NCBI RefSeq assembly: GCF_030403745.1
Contig: NZ_JAQMWP010000038.1
Coordinates: 1-45,361 of the forward strand
Direction of reading: 5' to 3'
Origin: Streptomyces sp. S.PB5
GTDB taxonomy: Bacteria; Actinomycetota; Actinomycetes; Streptomycetales; Streptomycetaceae
DNA: 45,361 bases
Positions 25,501 to 33,191 of this stretch are shown here, one piece after another (within the stretch, counting starts at the first letter, position 1; each line of letters opens with the position of its first letter). The position numbers were made by a program, and so were the translations under genes. The notes below the pieces were generated by a model that was not told the DNA's origin, did no database searches, and saw only the letters and a program-made list of their open reading frames with translations.

Positions 25501-27055
25501 CATGACCATCGGCGCCGATTGTCAGGTGGCGCTCGAACGCGGAGAAGTCGAGACACGCAAGGTCTACTACGAACTACACGGCAAGCCGGCTGCGCTCGGC
25601 TTCCGGCTGGGTGTCGACGCTGCACAGATCCTGCTCAGGCCCCTGAACACCTCGGAAGCTGCGGTCAGGGAGTACCTGTCGTCTCCGCAGTGGCGGTCAC
25701 TCGCGTTCTCGTACACCTTCGCCGAGGATCCTGCTCTCGAGGATGTCGCGAACAAGTTCCAGCGTGCGTGGCTCAGCCAGGTCTATCTCACCGCCTTCGC
25801 GCTCGAAGGCCTCAAGGGGTCTCGTACTCCTGGGGAGATCCGAGCAGCACTCGCTAACGGAGCGTGGACTGGGGAGCTGCCTCGCATCCTGAGCGTCCTC
25901 TACCGCGACAACAGCGACCCCGACCACGCTGTCGAGAATGCGCGACTGGTTCAAGGGCTCACGGACTTGCTGCGCGACGCACGGGTTCTCGCCGCCGTCG
26001 ACCGTGCGGCCGAACACCTCGTCGACCCGGATATTGCTGCCCGGACTGAGGACCTGGCTCAGCGCGCCTATCGCGACACGGTGGCCGCGGCGATCCTCGC
26101 TGCCGCGCAGCGAGCCTGCCCCGACTCACAGGACGGGGACTTGATCGTCGACGTGGCGCCTGGTGCCACCAGCAGCGACCCTTCTGTCGTTTGGCTCAGT
26201 GAAACCTCTGTAGGGGGACTGGGTGTTGTAGAAAGCCTGGTGCGCTTCTACGGGGAAGACCCTCGCCGCTTCTGGGCGCTTGTCACCAGTGCGTTGGCCC
26301 CAAGCGACTACGAGTATGTAGACGCCACGCTCACCCAGTTGCTCCGTCACCTGTCCGACGAGCCGGGGGGAGGTGCCGCAGAAGCCATGCGCGCACTGCG
26401 AGGAGCCGAGGATGCCGAAGCGGCCCAGGAGGCCCTGAACACTCTCCTATCCGCGTGGGAACAGTTGGACGGCCGTCCGCGTGTCACTGCGGTCTCAGCG
26501 TTGTCGACCCGCCTTCTTCGGCCAGGGTCCGGACCCGACACTGACGCGCAGGCTCTCACCATGGTGGACGCGTGGGCGGAACTGGAGCAGAGGCTCGGTG
26601 TTGAGGTCGACGCGAACGTCATTGCCTTCGCGGTCGGCGACAAACAACTGAACGTCGGCGGGACCAAGCAGCTGACAGCCGACCAAGCCTTCAGCATGCT
26701 TTGGCCTCGCGGACGACAGGCTCGTACGCAGGACCTCCAGCACTACCAGCCCTATGCCGACACCCCAGTGCTGGATCGCCTCCTCGTGCGCGAGGCTCAC
26801 AACGACCGTCTGCCCGAGGTGGACGTCACGGCGAGCGACTGGGTCTTTGCCTATCAGAAGGCCATGACCGACAACGGTGCCGCAGAGCTCGTCTGTCCAG
26901 CAGGCGAGTCGCAGGCCCTGGCGGAAGCCCTGGTCCGCGTGCCGGCGCTGCCGGTGGACCGGGATGTCCTGCGCGTCCACGGGGAGGTCCGTGGCTACAC
27001 CAGGCATCGAGATGAGCTCCGTGTACGGGTGGAGTTGCGGGAGGCAACCCAGTGA
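22553..27055 (+). CDS. dpdJ: DpdJ, giant DEAD/DEAH-like helicase of the Dpd system
   Basis: 1500 residues from GTG 22553. Helicase motifs: Walker A IIVGAGTGSGKTLAFYLPAF (about 195-215), ALYPRKELLRDQL (Ia), VLLDEVHTYSGLHGAQVALL (DEVH box, about 395) and FVGLSATLRDADKFF (III). A four-cysteine cluster lies between (CPFLPCPTPDCG, then CTKCGY, about 303-340). The second lobe has VATASLEVGFNDPRVGLVLQ and FIQRRGRAGRERGT (VI). The C-terminal third carries VWLSETSVGGLGVVESLVRF, reminiscent of DUF1998 regions. This helicase-plus-DUF1998 build resembles DISARM DrmA/DrmB fused together. It is the largest gene of the operon and matches DpdJ. Confidence 0.85.
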   Translation: MTEQLDVRFANELLNHLENRELPLLSWGVTETALSQAEVIETIDSLLHSHEDAPAGMSADSVLEEFLLRALLFEVPVPVTSPPRYRTRLAESLRLTTGLRQLFARGGWAQEERPGWWQHQRRLVADYRLHVAPRRYPRRNIPASEALRVLAQLPRWGEVQEYVAAAQLKGRELARFQLDATRSVFASLSSERSKGIIVGAGTGSGKTLAFYLPAFAAIAEHARPGVAKRVHTLALYPRKELLRDQLRESIRSVDDIEQALHESRRRPIRVGALYGDTPWNAQDQRLEPNSRHATAWKRTPRGVVCPFLPCPTPDCGTGELQWTDEDRQRGREQLNCTKCGYVLKDGRLALTRESLKKNPPDLLFTTTEMLNLCSGDSYLEWLLGWRGSDSAPSLVLLDEVHTYSGLHGAQVALLLRRWREAARRPMTFVGLSATLRDADKFFAQLVGLRPVDVDPIEPADQDMTFEGREYAVALRGDPVSGTSLLSTSIQTAMLHGRLLDLDKRQYLYGSTGFLFTDDLDVTNRFYNDLRDAEGGQNRAGRRNGRRPVLAGLRSSERDEHAARYLDGQSWDIAEKIGHDLDPTLQLHHLHVGRTSSQDVGVDHDANLTVATASLEVGFNDPRVGLVLQHKAPRDAAAFIQRRGRAGRERGTRPMTVVTLSDYGRDRLAYQAYETLFAPQVPARSLPIGNRFVLKIQATQALLDWASRKLRSKKLWANPRKILKAPPGHVVRNEDRPGHDMLASLLQAILDKPDLQDELAQHLGRALQVSADEVQALLWEQPRSLLLSVVPTALRRLRSDWSFQRIDPGAKEGTLLPEFITRSLFDPLNLPEVELLLPFNTNDTLEQLPIARALREAVPGRVSRRFGHRRDEHRTWLPVPPAGSSTLPLPQIVQHADPEGTWHPDGHGPEGLQVFRPTQLKLEQPGQEISDRSQGLPIWGTQIVVSEEAPPAPADIPNPSLWYERVQAVRFATHAAGNPIEMRRMTIGADCQVALERGEVETRKVYYELHGKPAALGFRLGVDAAQILLRPLNTSEAAVREYLSSPQWRSLAFSYTFAEDPALEDVANKFQRAWLSQVYLTAFALEGLKGSRTPGEIRAALANGAWTGELPRILSVLYRDNSDPDHAVENARLVQGLTDLLRDARVLAAVDRAAEHLVDPDIAARTEDLAQRAYRDTVAAAILAAAQRACPDSQDGDLIVDVAPGATSSDPSVVWLSETSVGGLGVVESLVRFYGEDPRRFWALVTSALAPSDYEYVDATLTQLLRHLSDEPGGGAAEAMRALRGAEDAEAAQEALNTLLSAWEQLDGRPRVTAVSALSTRLLRPGSGPDTDAQALTMVDAWAELEQRLGVEVDANVIAFAVGDKQLNVGGTKQLTADQAFSMLWPRGRQARTQDLQHYQPYADTPVLDRLLVREAHNDRLPEVDVTASDWVFAYQKAMTDNGAAELVCPAGESQALAEALVRVPALPVDRDVLRVHGEVRGYTRHRDELRVRVELREATQ

Positions 27056-27570
27056 AGGATCTGACCAGAACCGTGCGCACAGGTGCACGTACAGGGCTGC
27101 GCATCGACTCGATGCTGTCCGCGGCGCTGATGGCAGAGATGCTCAGCCCGAGCCACGACTTGTGGTTGGTCTCGCCGTGGATCACGGATGTGCAGGTCAT
27201 CGACAACAGCCACGGCACCTACGACGCCTTCTTTGGCGACATCCCGCCGAGCAGTTGGCGGCTTTCAGACGCCCTTCTACGCATCGCTGGAGCCGGGGCC
27301 CACATCCATGTGGTCACGCGCCCGGACCCTCACAACGATGCGTTCCTGCGTCGGATCGAGGCCCCAGAACTGGACCGAGTGCATGTCCAGCGCGACCCCG
27401 ACGTCCACGAGAAGACCCTGTGCGGGCAGGAATGGATTCTCACCGGGTCGATGAACTACACGGTGCGCGGTATGGCGAAGAACGATGAGTTGGTCACCTA
27501 CAAGGTGGGCGGGCCAGATGCCGGTCAGGCGCGGCTGGACCTGGCTCAGCGGTGGAGGAGTGGCTCGTGA
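27052..27570 (+). CDS. dpdK: DpdK, phospholipase-D-like protein (candidate nuclease)
   Basis: 172 residues from GTG 27052, overlapping dpdJ and dpdD by 4 bp each. One HKD signature is visible: DVHEKTLCGQEWILTGSMNY, with His and Lys spaced H-x-K and the following GSMN. A second HKD motif is absent, so activity would need dimerisation, as in bacterial Nuc-type PLD nucleases. The N-terminal part (SHDLWLVSPWITDVQVIDNS) fits the first beta strands of the PLD fold. It is the only candidate nuclease in the operon, comparable to DrmC of DISARM. Confidence 0.85.
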   Translation: MKDLTRTVRTGARTGLRIDSMLSAALMAEMLSPSHDLWLVSPWITDVQVIDNSHGTYDAFFGDIPPSSWRLSDALLRIAGAGAHIHVVTRPDPHNDAFLRRIEAPELDRVHVQRDPDVHEKTLCGQEWILTGSMNYTVRGMAKNDELVTYKVGGPDAGQARLDLAQRWRSGS

Positions 27571-29606
27571 CCCAGACCCAGAATCAGCAGCGAGAGGCCC
27601 TCGAAGGGTTCTTGCACCGATTCTTCGGCCCAGGAAACGGCGTCTGGCCGAACCTCGATGCGGACTACCGCCACAAGGACCGCACGCTGCCGTTCGTCGA
27701 AGCCATTCGACGCGGCGACGACGCGCCCGTAGTCCTTCCGCGCGTCTATACGGACCGCGATCGTTTCGTCGTGTACGTCATTGCCCGCGAACCTGGCGAG
27801 CGTGCCAAAACAGCCGAGTTGATCCGCGCCTTCGCTGGCCCGACGTACATCGCCTATGACGAGCAGGTTGGCATCCAGCCCGCCTGGCTGGACCCTGATG
27901 ATCCCATCGAGCAGGCCATCCGCGAATTCGCTGGTGAGCGGACTACTTTCCGTCTGGAGACGGGGCGCACGCTTGAGCACCGCCGGAACCTGGCCGGGGC
28001 CCTGGAGTTGATGCAGAGGACCGAGGCTCGACGTCCTCCCAGGATGTGGCGGGTGGCCAAACCGATCGGCCGACTCCTCGCCGAGTTCGACGCGTCGCTC
28101 TCCGCGGGCGCTGAGGCCGCCTCGAACGTGGTCCTTGAGCATCTAGCGGCTGCTGGTGGTGTCACCGCAGCCAACCTCACCAACCTGAGGATCAAGCGGC
28201 TTGACCGGCTCGGCCGCAGTGAGGAGATTCTCCAACTCCCTGAGCTGCCTGACGCCATCCGGCAGGACCCTCCCCTCCCGGTCAAGGAAGCAATCTTGAC
28301 CGCCGTGTACGCGGCGCTGGAGGAACCTCTCACAGAGGGCGACCTCTCATCGGCACGGGCGAAGCTCCAAGAACGAGGCCGCTTCGTCCCTGCCCTGCTG
28401 GATACGGATGCTGGCAAGCTCGGCGCACAGGCCGTCGCTGTACTTCTGATGGCGGCCACCATCCTTGAGGACCTGCCTGCTCTGCGTCGTCTCGTGAAAG
28501 CCGTTCGGAACGCAGATCGCATCGGCGAACTGCCCCCGCTGGTCTGGGAGGACGCTCAACGCGTTCTTGCTGAAGGCGTTGGCGAGGCAGTGCCTCCCGT
28601 CGTGGCAGAGCCCGTGCCACAAGTTCCTGAAGACGATGTGTCGAAAACGATTCCGCCGATCGACTCCTGGCCGGCCTTCCTCGCTGCCGTAGCCGCGGGC
28701 AGCTGTGCAGGCAAGTCAGCAGTTGAACAGCGCAGTTGGACTGCGTGGGCTCCACCCGCAGTCCATGATGCGTCCCTCGCCGGATTCCTGGACGGGCTAG
28801 AGAATCAAGCTGCCGAGGAGGCTTGGCGGGCTGTTGGAGCGTTCATTGACGCCGACGGATATGTTGCTCCGGCTGGTCTCACCGCCCATGCATTCATTCG
28901 GAACGCGGTCGCCTTCGACCGGTTCGGCCCCGGCGACCTCGCCGCGCTCCAGGCCCTCACAGAGATCGCACTCCGAAGTGGCCCTTCGGCGCACACCTAC
29001 GCCGAACTTCTCGACGAGATCGGCGCCTACAGCAGTCGATGGGTCTCACCTGAACGGGCATCAATTGCGCTGGACTTCGTCGACCGGCTGTTCTTGGTCG
29101 CCTGCCCAGACGTGGACGCTCGCAGCAAGCTCGCATACAACCTGCTGGAGCCGCTCTGGCGGCACCAAGGGCGCCTCAACGAAGCTGATTTGGCGTTCGC
29201 CAAGCGTCTCTCAAGGGAGCTTGGTGTCGATTTCTCTTGGCAGGACCGGGTCGGCTCCGACGACGATGAGCGTGAGCTGTCGCTCTCAGACCTTCCGCCC
29301 ATGAAAGTGCTGCTGTACTCCCTGGACGACGCTGTGCTCTCGCGCTGCGCCGAGGAGATCAAGCAGCTTGCCCCCGCAGTGGACGCCGCAAAGGCTAGCG
29401 ATCACGTCGGCAGTGCTCAGCTTCGACAGAAGGCACGCTCCGCTGACTTGGTCGTTATCGCGACGCGCTGCGCGAAGCACGCGGCGACGGGCTTCATTAC
29501 GCAGCACGCCCGTACCGAGCACATCCACTACGCGGACGGCAGCGGATCGGCGTCCATGCTGCGAGCAGCAGTGGCCGGTCTCCGAGCAGCCGCAGTAGAC
29601 CACTAA
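27567..29606 (+). CDS. dpdD: DpdD, Dpd system protein
   Basis: 679 residues from GTG 27567, with a 4-bp overlap with dpdK. The N-terminal 150 residues read RFFGPGNGVWPNLDADYRHK and RVYTDRDRFVVYVIAREPGE, and a long helical middle follows. The last about 100 residues (MKVLLYSLDDAVLSRCAEEI, then ADLVVIATRCAKHAATGFI) look like a Rossmann-like domain resembling DUF2325, in which a Cys-x-x-His pair follows the ADLVV strand. Function is unknown in the literature I recall. It closes the plus-strand operon and a bidirectional hairpin follows 6 bp later. The name is by position, length and association. Confidence 0.75.
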   Translation: MTQTQNQQREALEGFLHRFFGPGNGVWPNLDADYRHKDRTLPFVEAIRRGDDAPVVLPRVYTDRDRFVVYVIAREPGERAKTAELIRAFAGPTYIAYDEQVGIQPAWLDPDDPIEQAIREFAGERTTFRLETGRTLEHRRNLAGALELMQRTEARRPPRMWRVAKPIGRLLAEFDASLSAGAEAASNVVLEHLAAAGGVTAANLTNLRIKRLDRLGRSEEILQLPELPDAIRQDPPLPVKEAILTAVYAALEEPLTEGDLSSARAKLQERGRFVPALLDTDAGKLGAQAVAVLLMAATILEDLPALRRLVKAVRNADRIGELPPLVWEDAQRVLAEGVGEAVPPVVAEPVPQVPEDDVSKTIPPIDSWPAFLAAVAAGSCAGKSAVEQRSWTAWAPPAVHDASLAGFLDGLENQAAEEAWRAVGAFIDADGYVAPAGLTAHAFIRNAVAFDRFGPGDLAALQALTEIALRSGPSAHTYAELLDEIGAYSSRWVSPERASIALDFVDRLFLVACPDVDARSKLAYNLLEPLWRHQGRLNEADLAFAKRLSRELGVDFSWQDRVGSDDDERELSLSDLPPMKVLLYSLDDAVLSRCAEEIKQLAPAVDAAKASDHVGSAQLRQKARSADLVVIATRCAKHAATGFITQHARTEHIHYADGSGSASMLRAAVAGLRAAAVDH

Positions 29607-29611
29607 CGCAC

Positions 29612-29646
29612 TGGTGGTCTCCCTGATCTTTCCGGGGAGACCACCA
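29612..29646. terminator. Bidirectional terminator between the two convergent dpd operons
   Basis: TGGTGGTCTCCC (29612-29623) pairs perfectly with 29635-29646 over an 11-nt loop that contains CTTT. It lies 6 bp past dpdD and 16 bp before the stop of the minus-strand dpdB paralogue, so it can end both transcripts. Confidence 0.75.
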
Positions 29647-29661
29647 AGGGCAAGGCTTCGG

Positions 29662-30759
29662 CTACTTGCTGACCAGGGTCTGCAGGTGAGTGCTGAGCAG
29701 CCGTACGTCTTTGGCCGTGTTCTGGAGGCCGTTCCAGTTGCGTTCCTCGCCATTCGAGAACTTCCACGTGCCGCCGGGAGTCCAGGCGACGTGCTTCTCG
29801 AGTCGGCGCAGGCTGATGCGAATCTTGTCCCAGTTGACCTTGTCGTAGTGGACGCCTGTGGTGAGCTGATCCATTACATAGCCCATGGCCTGGATGCCCA
29901 CGCCATGAGTCAGCCTGGAATCCTTGGGAGGCTTGTTCCACGCACCCTCGAAGACGTTCTCGACTGCTGTCCAGAAGCCAAGAAGGTGCGCCAGCATCGC
30001 CTCCTCGTCCGCGGAGCCGTCCTCGGCATTCCGGTACTGGAAGAGTGCGCCCTCGTAGATGCTGTGCTCCAGCATGCTCAGAATGCTGTTGTCCTTGATA
30101 TTGCCGGTAGGCGACGTGGGGCTGCTGATCCTTCCGCAGAAGGGGCCGTCTCCCATGTTCAACATGACCATGATCTTCGCGGCGAGCTGGCGGCGCGCGT
30201 ACGAGCGCGGCAACTTGGCGGTGGTCTCTGGCAGGAGTTCGTACACGAGCCCCTTGGGCAGTGGCTTGGTCGAGTTGACCAAGATGAACTGCGACCGCTG
30301 CTCTTCCTGAGACGCAATGAAGCCCACAGCCGCGACGGGGAACTCTGCCAGGTCGGCGTCCCTGATCGCTGCGCTGCGCTGTTGACCGTCCACGAGCCAG
30401 GCCGGCTTCTCGTCGTCAGCCAGTGACTCGTCGACCGGGATGATCAACTCGCCGGGGATTGAGTAGCTCACGCTGCCGCCGCGAACCGCGGGTTCGAACG
30501 TGACGCGATCATCGAAGCCGAGAACCAAGGCGTTGGGGAGCATCGCGCCCTCGGACTCAAGGTAGCGGCGGATCGAGCGGATGTGGCTCAGGACCTCAGG
30601 CCGCTGGTACCCCTGCAGCTTCCTCTGGCTGTCGCGGCGGATGCGCGAGACGGCTGCAAAGTCTTCCAACTTCTTGCCATCGACAGCGAAGCAGTAGATC
30701 TCCTTGTCGCCTTGGAGCACCTTGAGGGCGGGAACCTTCAGAACGTAGCGGTCGGCCAC
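29662..30759 (-). CDS. dpdB: Second DpdB/DndB-type DGQHR-domain protein
   Basis: 365 residues from GTG 30759, with AGGAG 7 bp upstream. The signature VDGQQRSAAIRDADLAEFPV (residues about 116-135) is the DGQHR box of DndB/DpdB proteins. The opening LQGYQRPEVLSHIRSIRRYL and the closing GVGIQAMGYVMDQL are shared, segment by segment, with the product of 32049-33191. The two are therefore diverged paralogues. DpdB proteins are ATPases needed with DpdA to put preQ0 into DNA. This copy lies downstream of dpdA after a 48-bp gap with its own ribosome-binding site. It may be a second subunit of a hetero-oligomer or a regulator. Confidence 0.82.
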   Translation of the reverse strand: MADRYVLKVPALKVLQGDKEIYCFAVDGKKLEDFAAVSRIRRDSQRKLQGYQRPEVLSHIRSIRRYLESEGAMLPNALVLGFDDRVTFEPAVRGGSVSYSIPGELIIPVDESLADDEKPAWLVDGQQRSAAIRDADLAEFPVAAVGFIASQEEQRSQFILVNSTKPLPKGLVYELLPETTAKLPRSYARRQLAAKIMVMLNMGDGPFCGRISSPTSPTGNIKDNSILSMLEHSIYEGALFQYRNAEDGSADEEAMLAHLLGFWTAVENVFEGAWNKPPKDSRLTHGVGIQAMGYVMDQLTTGVHYDKVNWDKIRISLRRLEKHVAWTPGGTWKFSNGEERNWNGLQNTAKDVRLLSTHLQTLVSK

Positions 30760-30807
30760 ATCATCTCCTGTTTGAGTTACTTTGAGTGCTGTGCGCGGTC
30801 TGGGCGA

Positions 30808-32052
30808 TTATGTGAGCGGCAGCTTGCGCATCTTAGCTTCGAGCACAGTCATGTTATGGAACCCGCGACGTTTGTTTCTCTCTGTTCCGCGGAAGATGAC
30901 CATGTCGATCTTGTGCTTCTTGCAAAGGTCACACCGGCAGCGATCCCAAGGGCGGTCGACAAGAGTTTCCCTGTAGTCGTCGACCTTCTTTAGTTTCTTG
31001 GGGTCACCGATGAGGGCGTGATAGGCGCGCAAAGCATCGATGACCTCCTGCACGTCGAAATCCTCATCGTCTCTATATTGGCGCAGCAGTTTGAGGCATT
31101 CACGTTCAGCTTTGATTGCCGCCGACTGCGAAACCACACCCGCCAAGATCAGCCGCTTTAGAGTAGGGTTTCCATCAACTTGGGGAACCCTAATCGCAAC
31201 GTACGAACCATCGGCGGTGTGATAGTTGTTCTTCTCATCCATGAAGGCTTGCCGGAATGCCGATGTGCTATCGAAGCTAGTGACGTAATAATCGGCGAAG
31301 CGTTCCATGCTGTCGATGCGGGTAATTCCGAGAAGATGGAACCCGACATCATGCTTGCGAATCTTGGAAATTTCCTTAAGGCAAGCAATGATTTCCGGCG
31401 TCTTCAGCGGAACCATGCCCCCCAAGGCGATGCGCTTGTAGCCCATTTTCTGGAGTTGCACGACACTATCCGCGTAGCTGGCCGGGCTCCAGCCCTGCGC
31501 TGCGCCGACTGGCTCCAGATGCAGTTTCCCGTCAGCGATCAGTCTATTGTGACTTTTAGTGGCTTTGAAGAACTTCTGCGCATAATCGAGTGACATGTCG
31601 CGACGCGTTACCCATGCCTCATCGACCTCCTCGTCGGGAGCGTCGGGCCGGTACCCGAAGATCACGTGGTCGATACTGATTCCCGCATTGAATCGACACT
31701 CAGTGTAGTAGTGGAGAACTTCAGGAGTCTCGTAAGGTGGGCGCTCTTCATTGATGTAATTGAAGGATCCGCAGTCGCCTAGGCTCTCCATCGGTTCAGG
31801 CAGCCCGAAAAAGGTTCTCACACCGTCGCGATAAAGCCGTGCCCTCTGAGGAGCACTGTACTTCCCCGCTCCCTTAATCGACCCATCTACGATGGCCTTG
31901 CTGACCAGTATCCCGTCGTAGGGGGCCGGCTTCACCGCCTGATGGGCATACAAGTCGTCCCGCTGACGATGGCGCTCATCGGGGTACTCATCGTGGATAA
32001 AGTCATACCTGGGATAAATCTGGTCTTGACTATCAGGGAAGTAGAACTTCAC
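30808..32052 (-). CDS. dpdA: DpdA, TGT-like DNA-guanine transglycosylase
   Basis: 414 residues. It exchanges guanine in DNA for preQ0, the key step of the modification. The TGT barrel shows GDCGSFNYI (Asp93, likely general acid/base) and YYVTSFDSTSAF (Asp261, likely nucleophile). The zinc site is C372-x-C-x2-C377 with His399 (CRCDLCKK, then RRGFHN), the same arrangement as in tRNA-guanine transglycosylases. The RNA-binding PUA domain is absent, and its length is near that of bacterial DpdA. The start overlaps the end of dpdB by 4 bp. Base composition is visibly more AT-rich than in neighbours, as is dpdB, suggesting a separate origin. Confidence is high from motifs plus context. Confidence 0.92.
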   Translation of the reverse strand: MKFYFPDSQDQIYPRYDFIHDEYPDERHRQRDDLYAHQAVKPAPYDGILVSKAIVDGSIKGAGKYSAPQRARLYRDGVRTFFGLPEPMESLGDCGSFNYINEERPPYETPEVLHYYTECRFNAGISIDHVIFGYRPDAPDEEVDEAWVTRRDMSLDYAQKFFKATKSHNRLIADGKLHLEPVGAAQGWSPASYADSVVQLQKMGYKRIALGGMVPLKTPEIIACLKEISKIRKHDVGFHLLGITRIDSMERFADYYVTSFDSTSAFRQAFMDEKNNYHTADGSYVAIRVPQVDGNPTLKRLILAGVVSQSAAIKAERECLKLLRQYRDDEDFDVQEVIDALRAYHALIGDPKKLKKVDDYRETLVDRPWDRCRCDLCKKHKIDMVIFRGTERNKRRGFHNMTVLEAKMRKLPLT

Positions 32053-33191
32053 GACGCGCTCGTCCTTGACTGGAGGTAGATGCGAATCAAAAGGTTCGAT
32101 AGATTGCTGATATGGCGCGGCAAGTTCTGGAGTTCATTCCACGGGGTGTTGAGTTCCGGCCAGCGCCCCTTGGTCCATCGGCAGTGTGGCGCGATGAACG
32201 CCAGCTCGGCCTTAGCCCTCTCATAGGCTTCCGGCGAACCTGGTTCTGCGTCGGCTAGCACGCGGTCCATAACTCGGTCCATCAGTCGCCCCATCGAGCG
32301 GATGCCGACACCGCCCATGAGGCGGCTCTTGGTAGGAGACACGCCCCAGGCGTCAGGGAAGGTGTCTCGCACAGCACTCCAGTATGTGACAAGAATGTTG
32401 CGCATTGCGTCAGTGTCGACCGTATTGTTCGAGAGATTCTTGTACGGGAACAATGCGCCCGATGGTTTTAGGGACTCCTCAATAGCCGAGATCAGGCTAT
32501 TGTCCTTCACCACAGCGTTGGACCGTTTATCTGTGATGGTTGACGCCTGCTTGATCAGTCCCTTGAAGGGGGAATCGTCGTCCTGATTCAGAGCACTCAC
32601 CAAGACGGAAGGCAGCTTCTTCGCGGACAGCTTCGTCGGGAGTTTGGTATGCACCTCGGGGAGGAGTTCCGTCACCAGGCTGCCGGGCAGGGGTGACACG
32701 GTGTTGACGCGAAGGAACTGATCACGCTGCACCTGAATGTCCTCAGCCACGAAGCCAGCCACCGTGACAGGCAGCTTGGCCCGCCGAGTACGTGCGAGGG
32801 CAAGGCTTCGCTGCTGACCGTCCACAATGAAGGCAGGCCTGGGCGCGGTTGACGACTCCGGCAAAGGAATCTCCAACGTCCCGATCGTGGACAGGCCGTC
32901 TGTACTGTTCGGCCCGCGGCTCCCCCGGAACCGTACCGAGGTGGGCAGAGCAAGGATGAGGCCGTTAGGGAACAGCACGTTCTCGCTGTCAAGGTATTCC
33001 AGGATCTGCTGCACATGCTGCTTCTTTTCCGCCCTCTGGTACCCGAACAGTCTGCCTGCCTCGTCCCGAGAGATCCGGGCCACGTCGGCTACGCGGTCAA
33101 TCTCTCCCGCTTCGAGCGCAAAAACATACAGCGGGATGCCCGGATTTTGCTCGATCCGAAGTGCCCTGCGGCGGATGACGTTATCTGTCAC
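32049..33191 (-). CDS. dpdB: DpdB, DGQHR-domain ATPase partner of DpdA
   Basis: 380 residues from the 33191 start, which overlaps dpdC by 4 bp; its end overlaps dpdA by 4 bp. The DGQHR box is FIVDGQQRSLALARTRRAKL (about 121-140), preceded by LFGYQRAEKKQHVQQILEYL and followed by QRDQFLRVNTVSPLPGSLVT. The C-terminal GGVGIRSMGRLMDRVMDRVL is shared with the second paralogue. In the minimal Dpd set DpdA and DpdB suffice to place preQ0 in DNA, with DpdB hydrolysing ATP. Because it is coupled to both dpdA and dpdC, this copy is the likely canonical DpdB. Confidence 0.87.
   Translation of the reverse strand: MTDNVIRRRALRIEQNPGIPLYVFALEAGEIDRVADVARISRDEAGRLFGYQRAEKKQHVQQILEYLDSENVLFPNGLILALPTSVRFRGSRGPNSTDGLSTIGTLEIPLPESSTAPRPAFIVDGQQRSLALARTRRAKLPVTVAGFVAEDIQVQRDQFLRVNTVSPLPGSLVTELLPEVHTKLPTKLSAKKLPSVLVSALNQDDDSPFKGLIKQASTITDKRSNAVVKDNSLISAIEESLKPSGALFPYKNLSNNTVDTDAMRNILVTYWSAVRDTFPDAWGVSPTKSRLMGGVGIRSMGRLMDRVMDRVLADAEPGSPEAYERAKAELAFIAPHCRWTKGRWPELNTPWNELQNLPRHISNLSNLLIRIYLQSRTSAS

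Noticed and set aside
11979..27570. DISARM defence system
   Set aside because: The SNF2, helicase and PLD parts are reminiscent, but there is no DISARM DNA methyltransferase in the cluster, while DpdA, DGQHR proteins and preQ0 synthesis genes are present.
29614..30426. Plus-strand open frame of 270 codons after dpdD
   Set aside because: Runs through the terminator hairpin and is antisense to the DGQHR protein gene, which has family motifs and a ribosome-binding site.
29662..33191. Dnd phosphorothioation system because of DndB-like proteins
   Set aside because: No DndA/C/D/E (cysteine desulfurase, PAPS-reductase-like or SMC-like) genes; the TGT-like partner points to Dpd.
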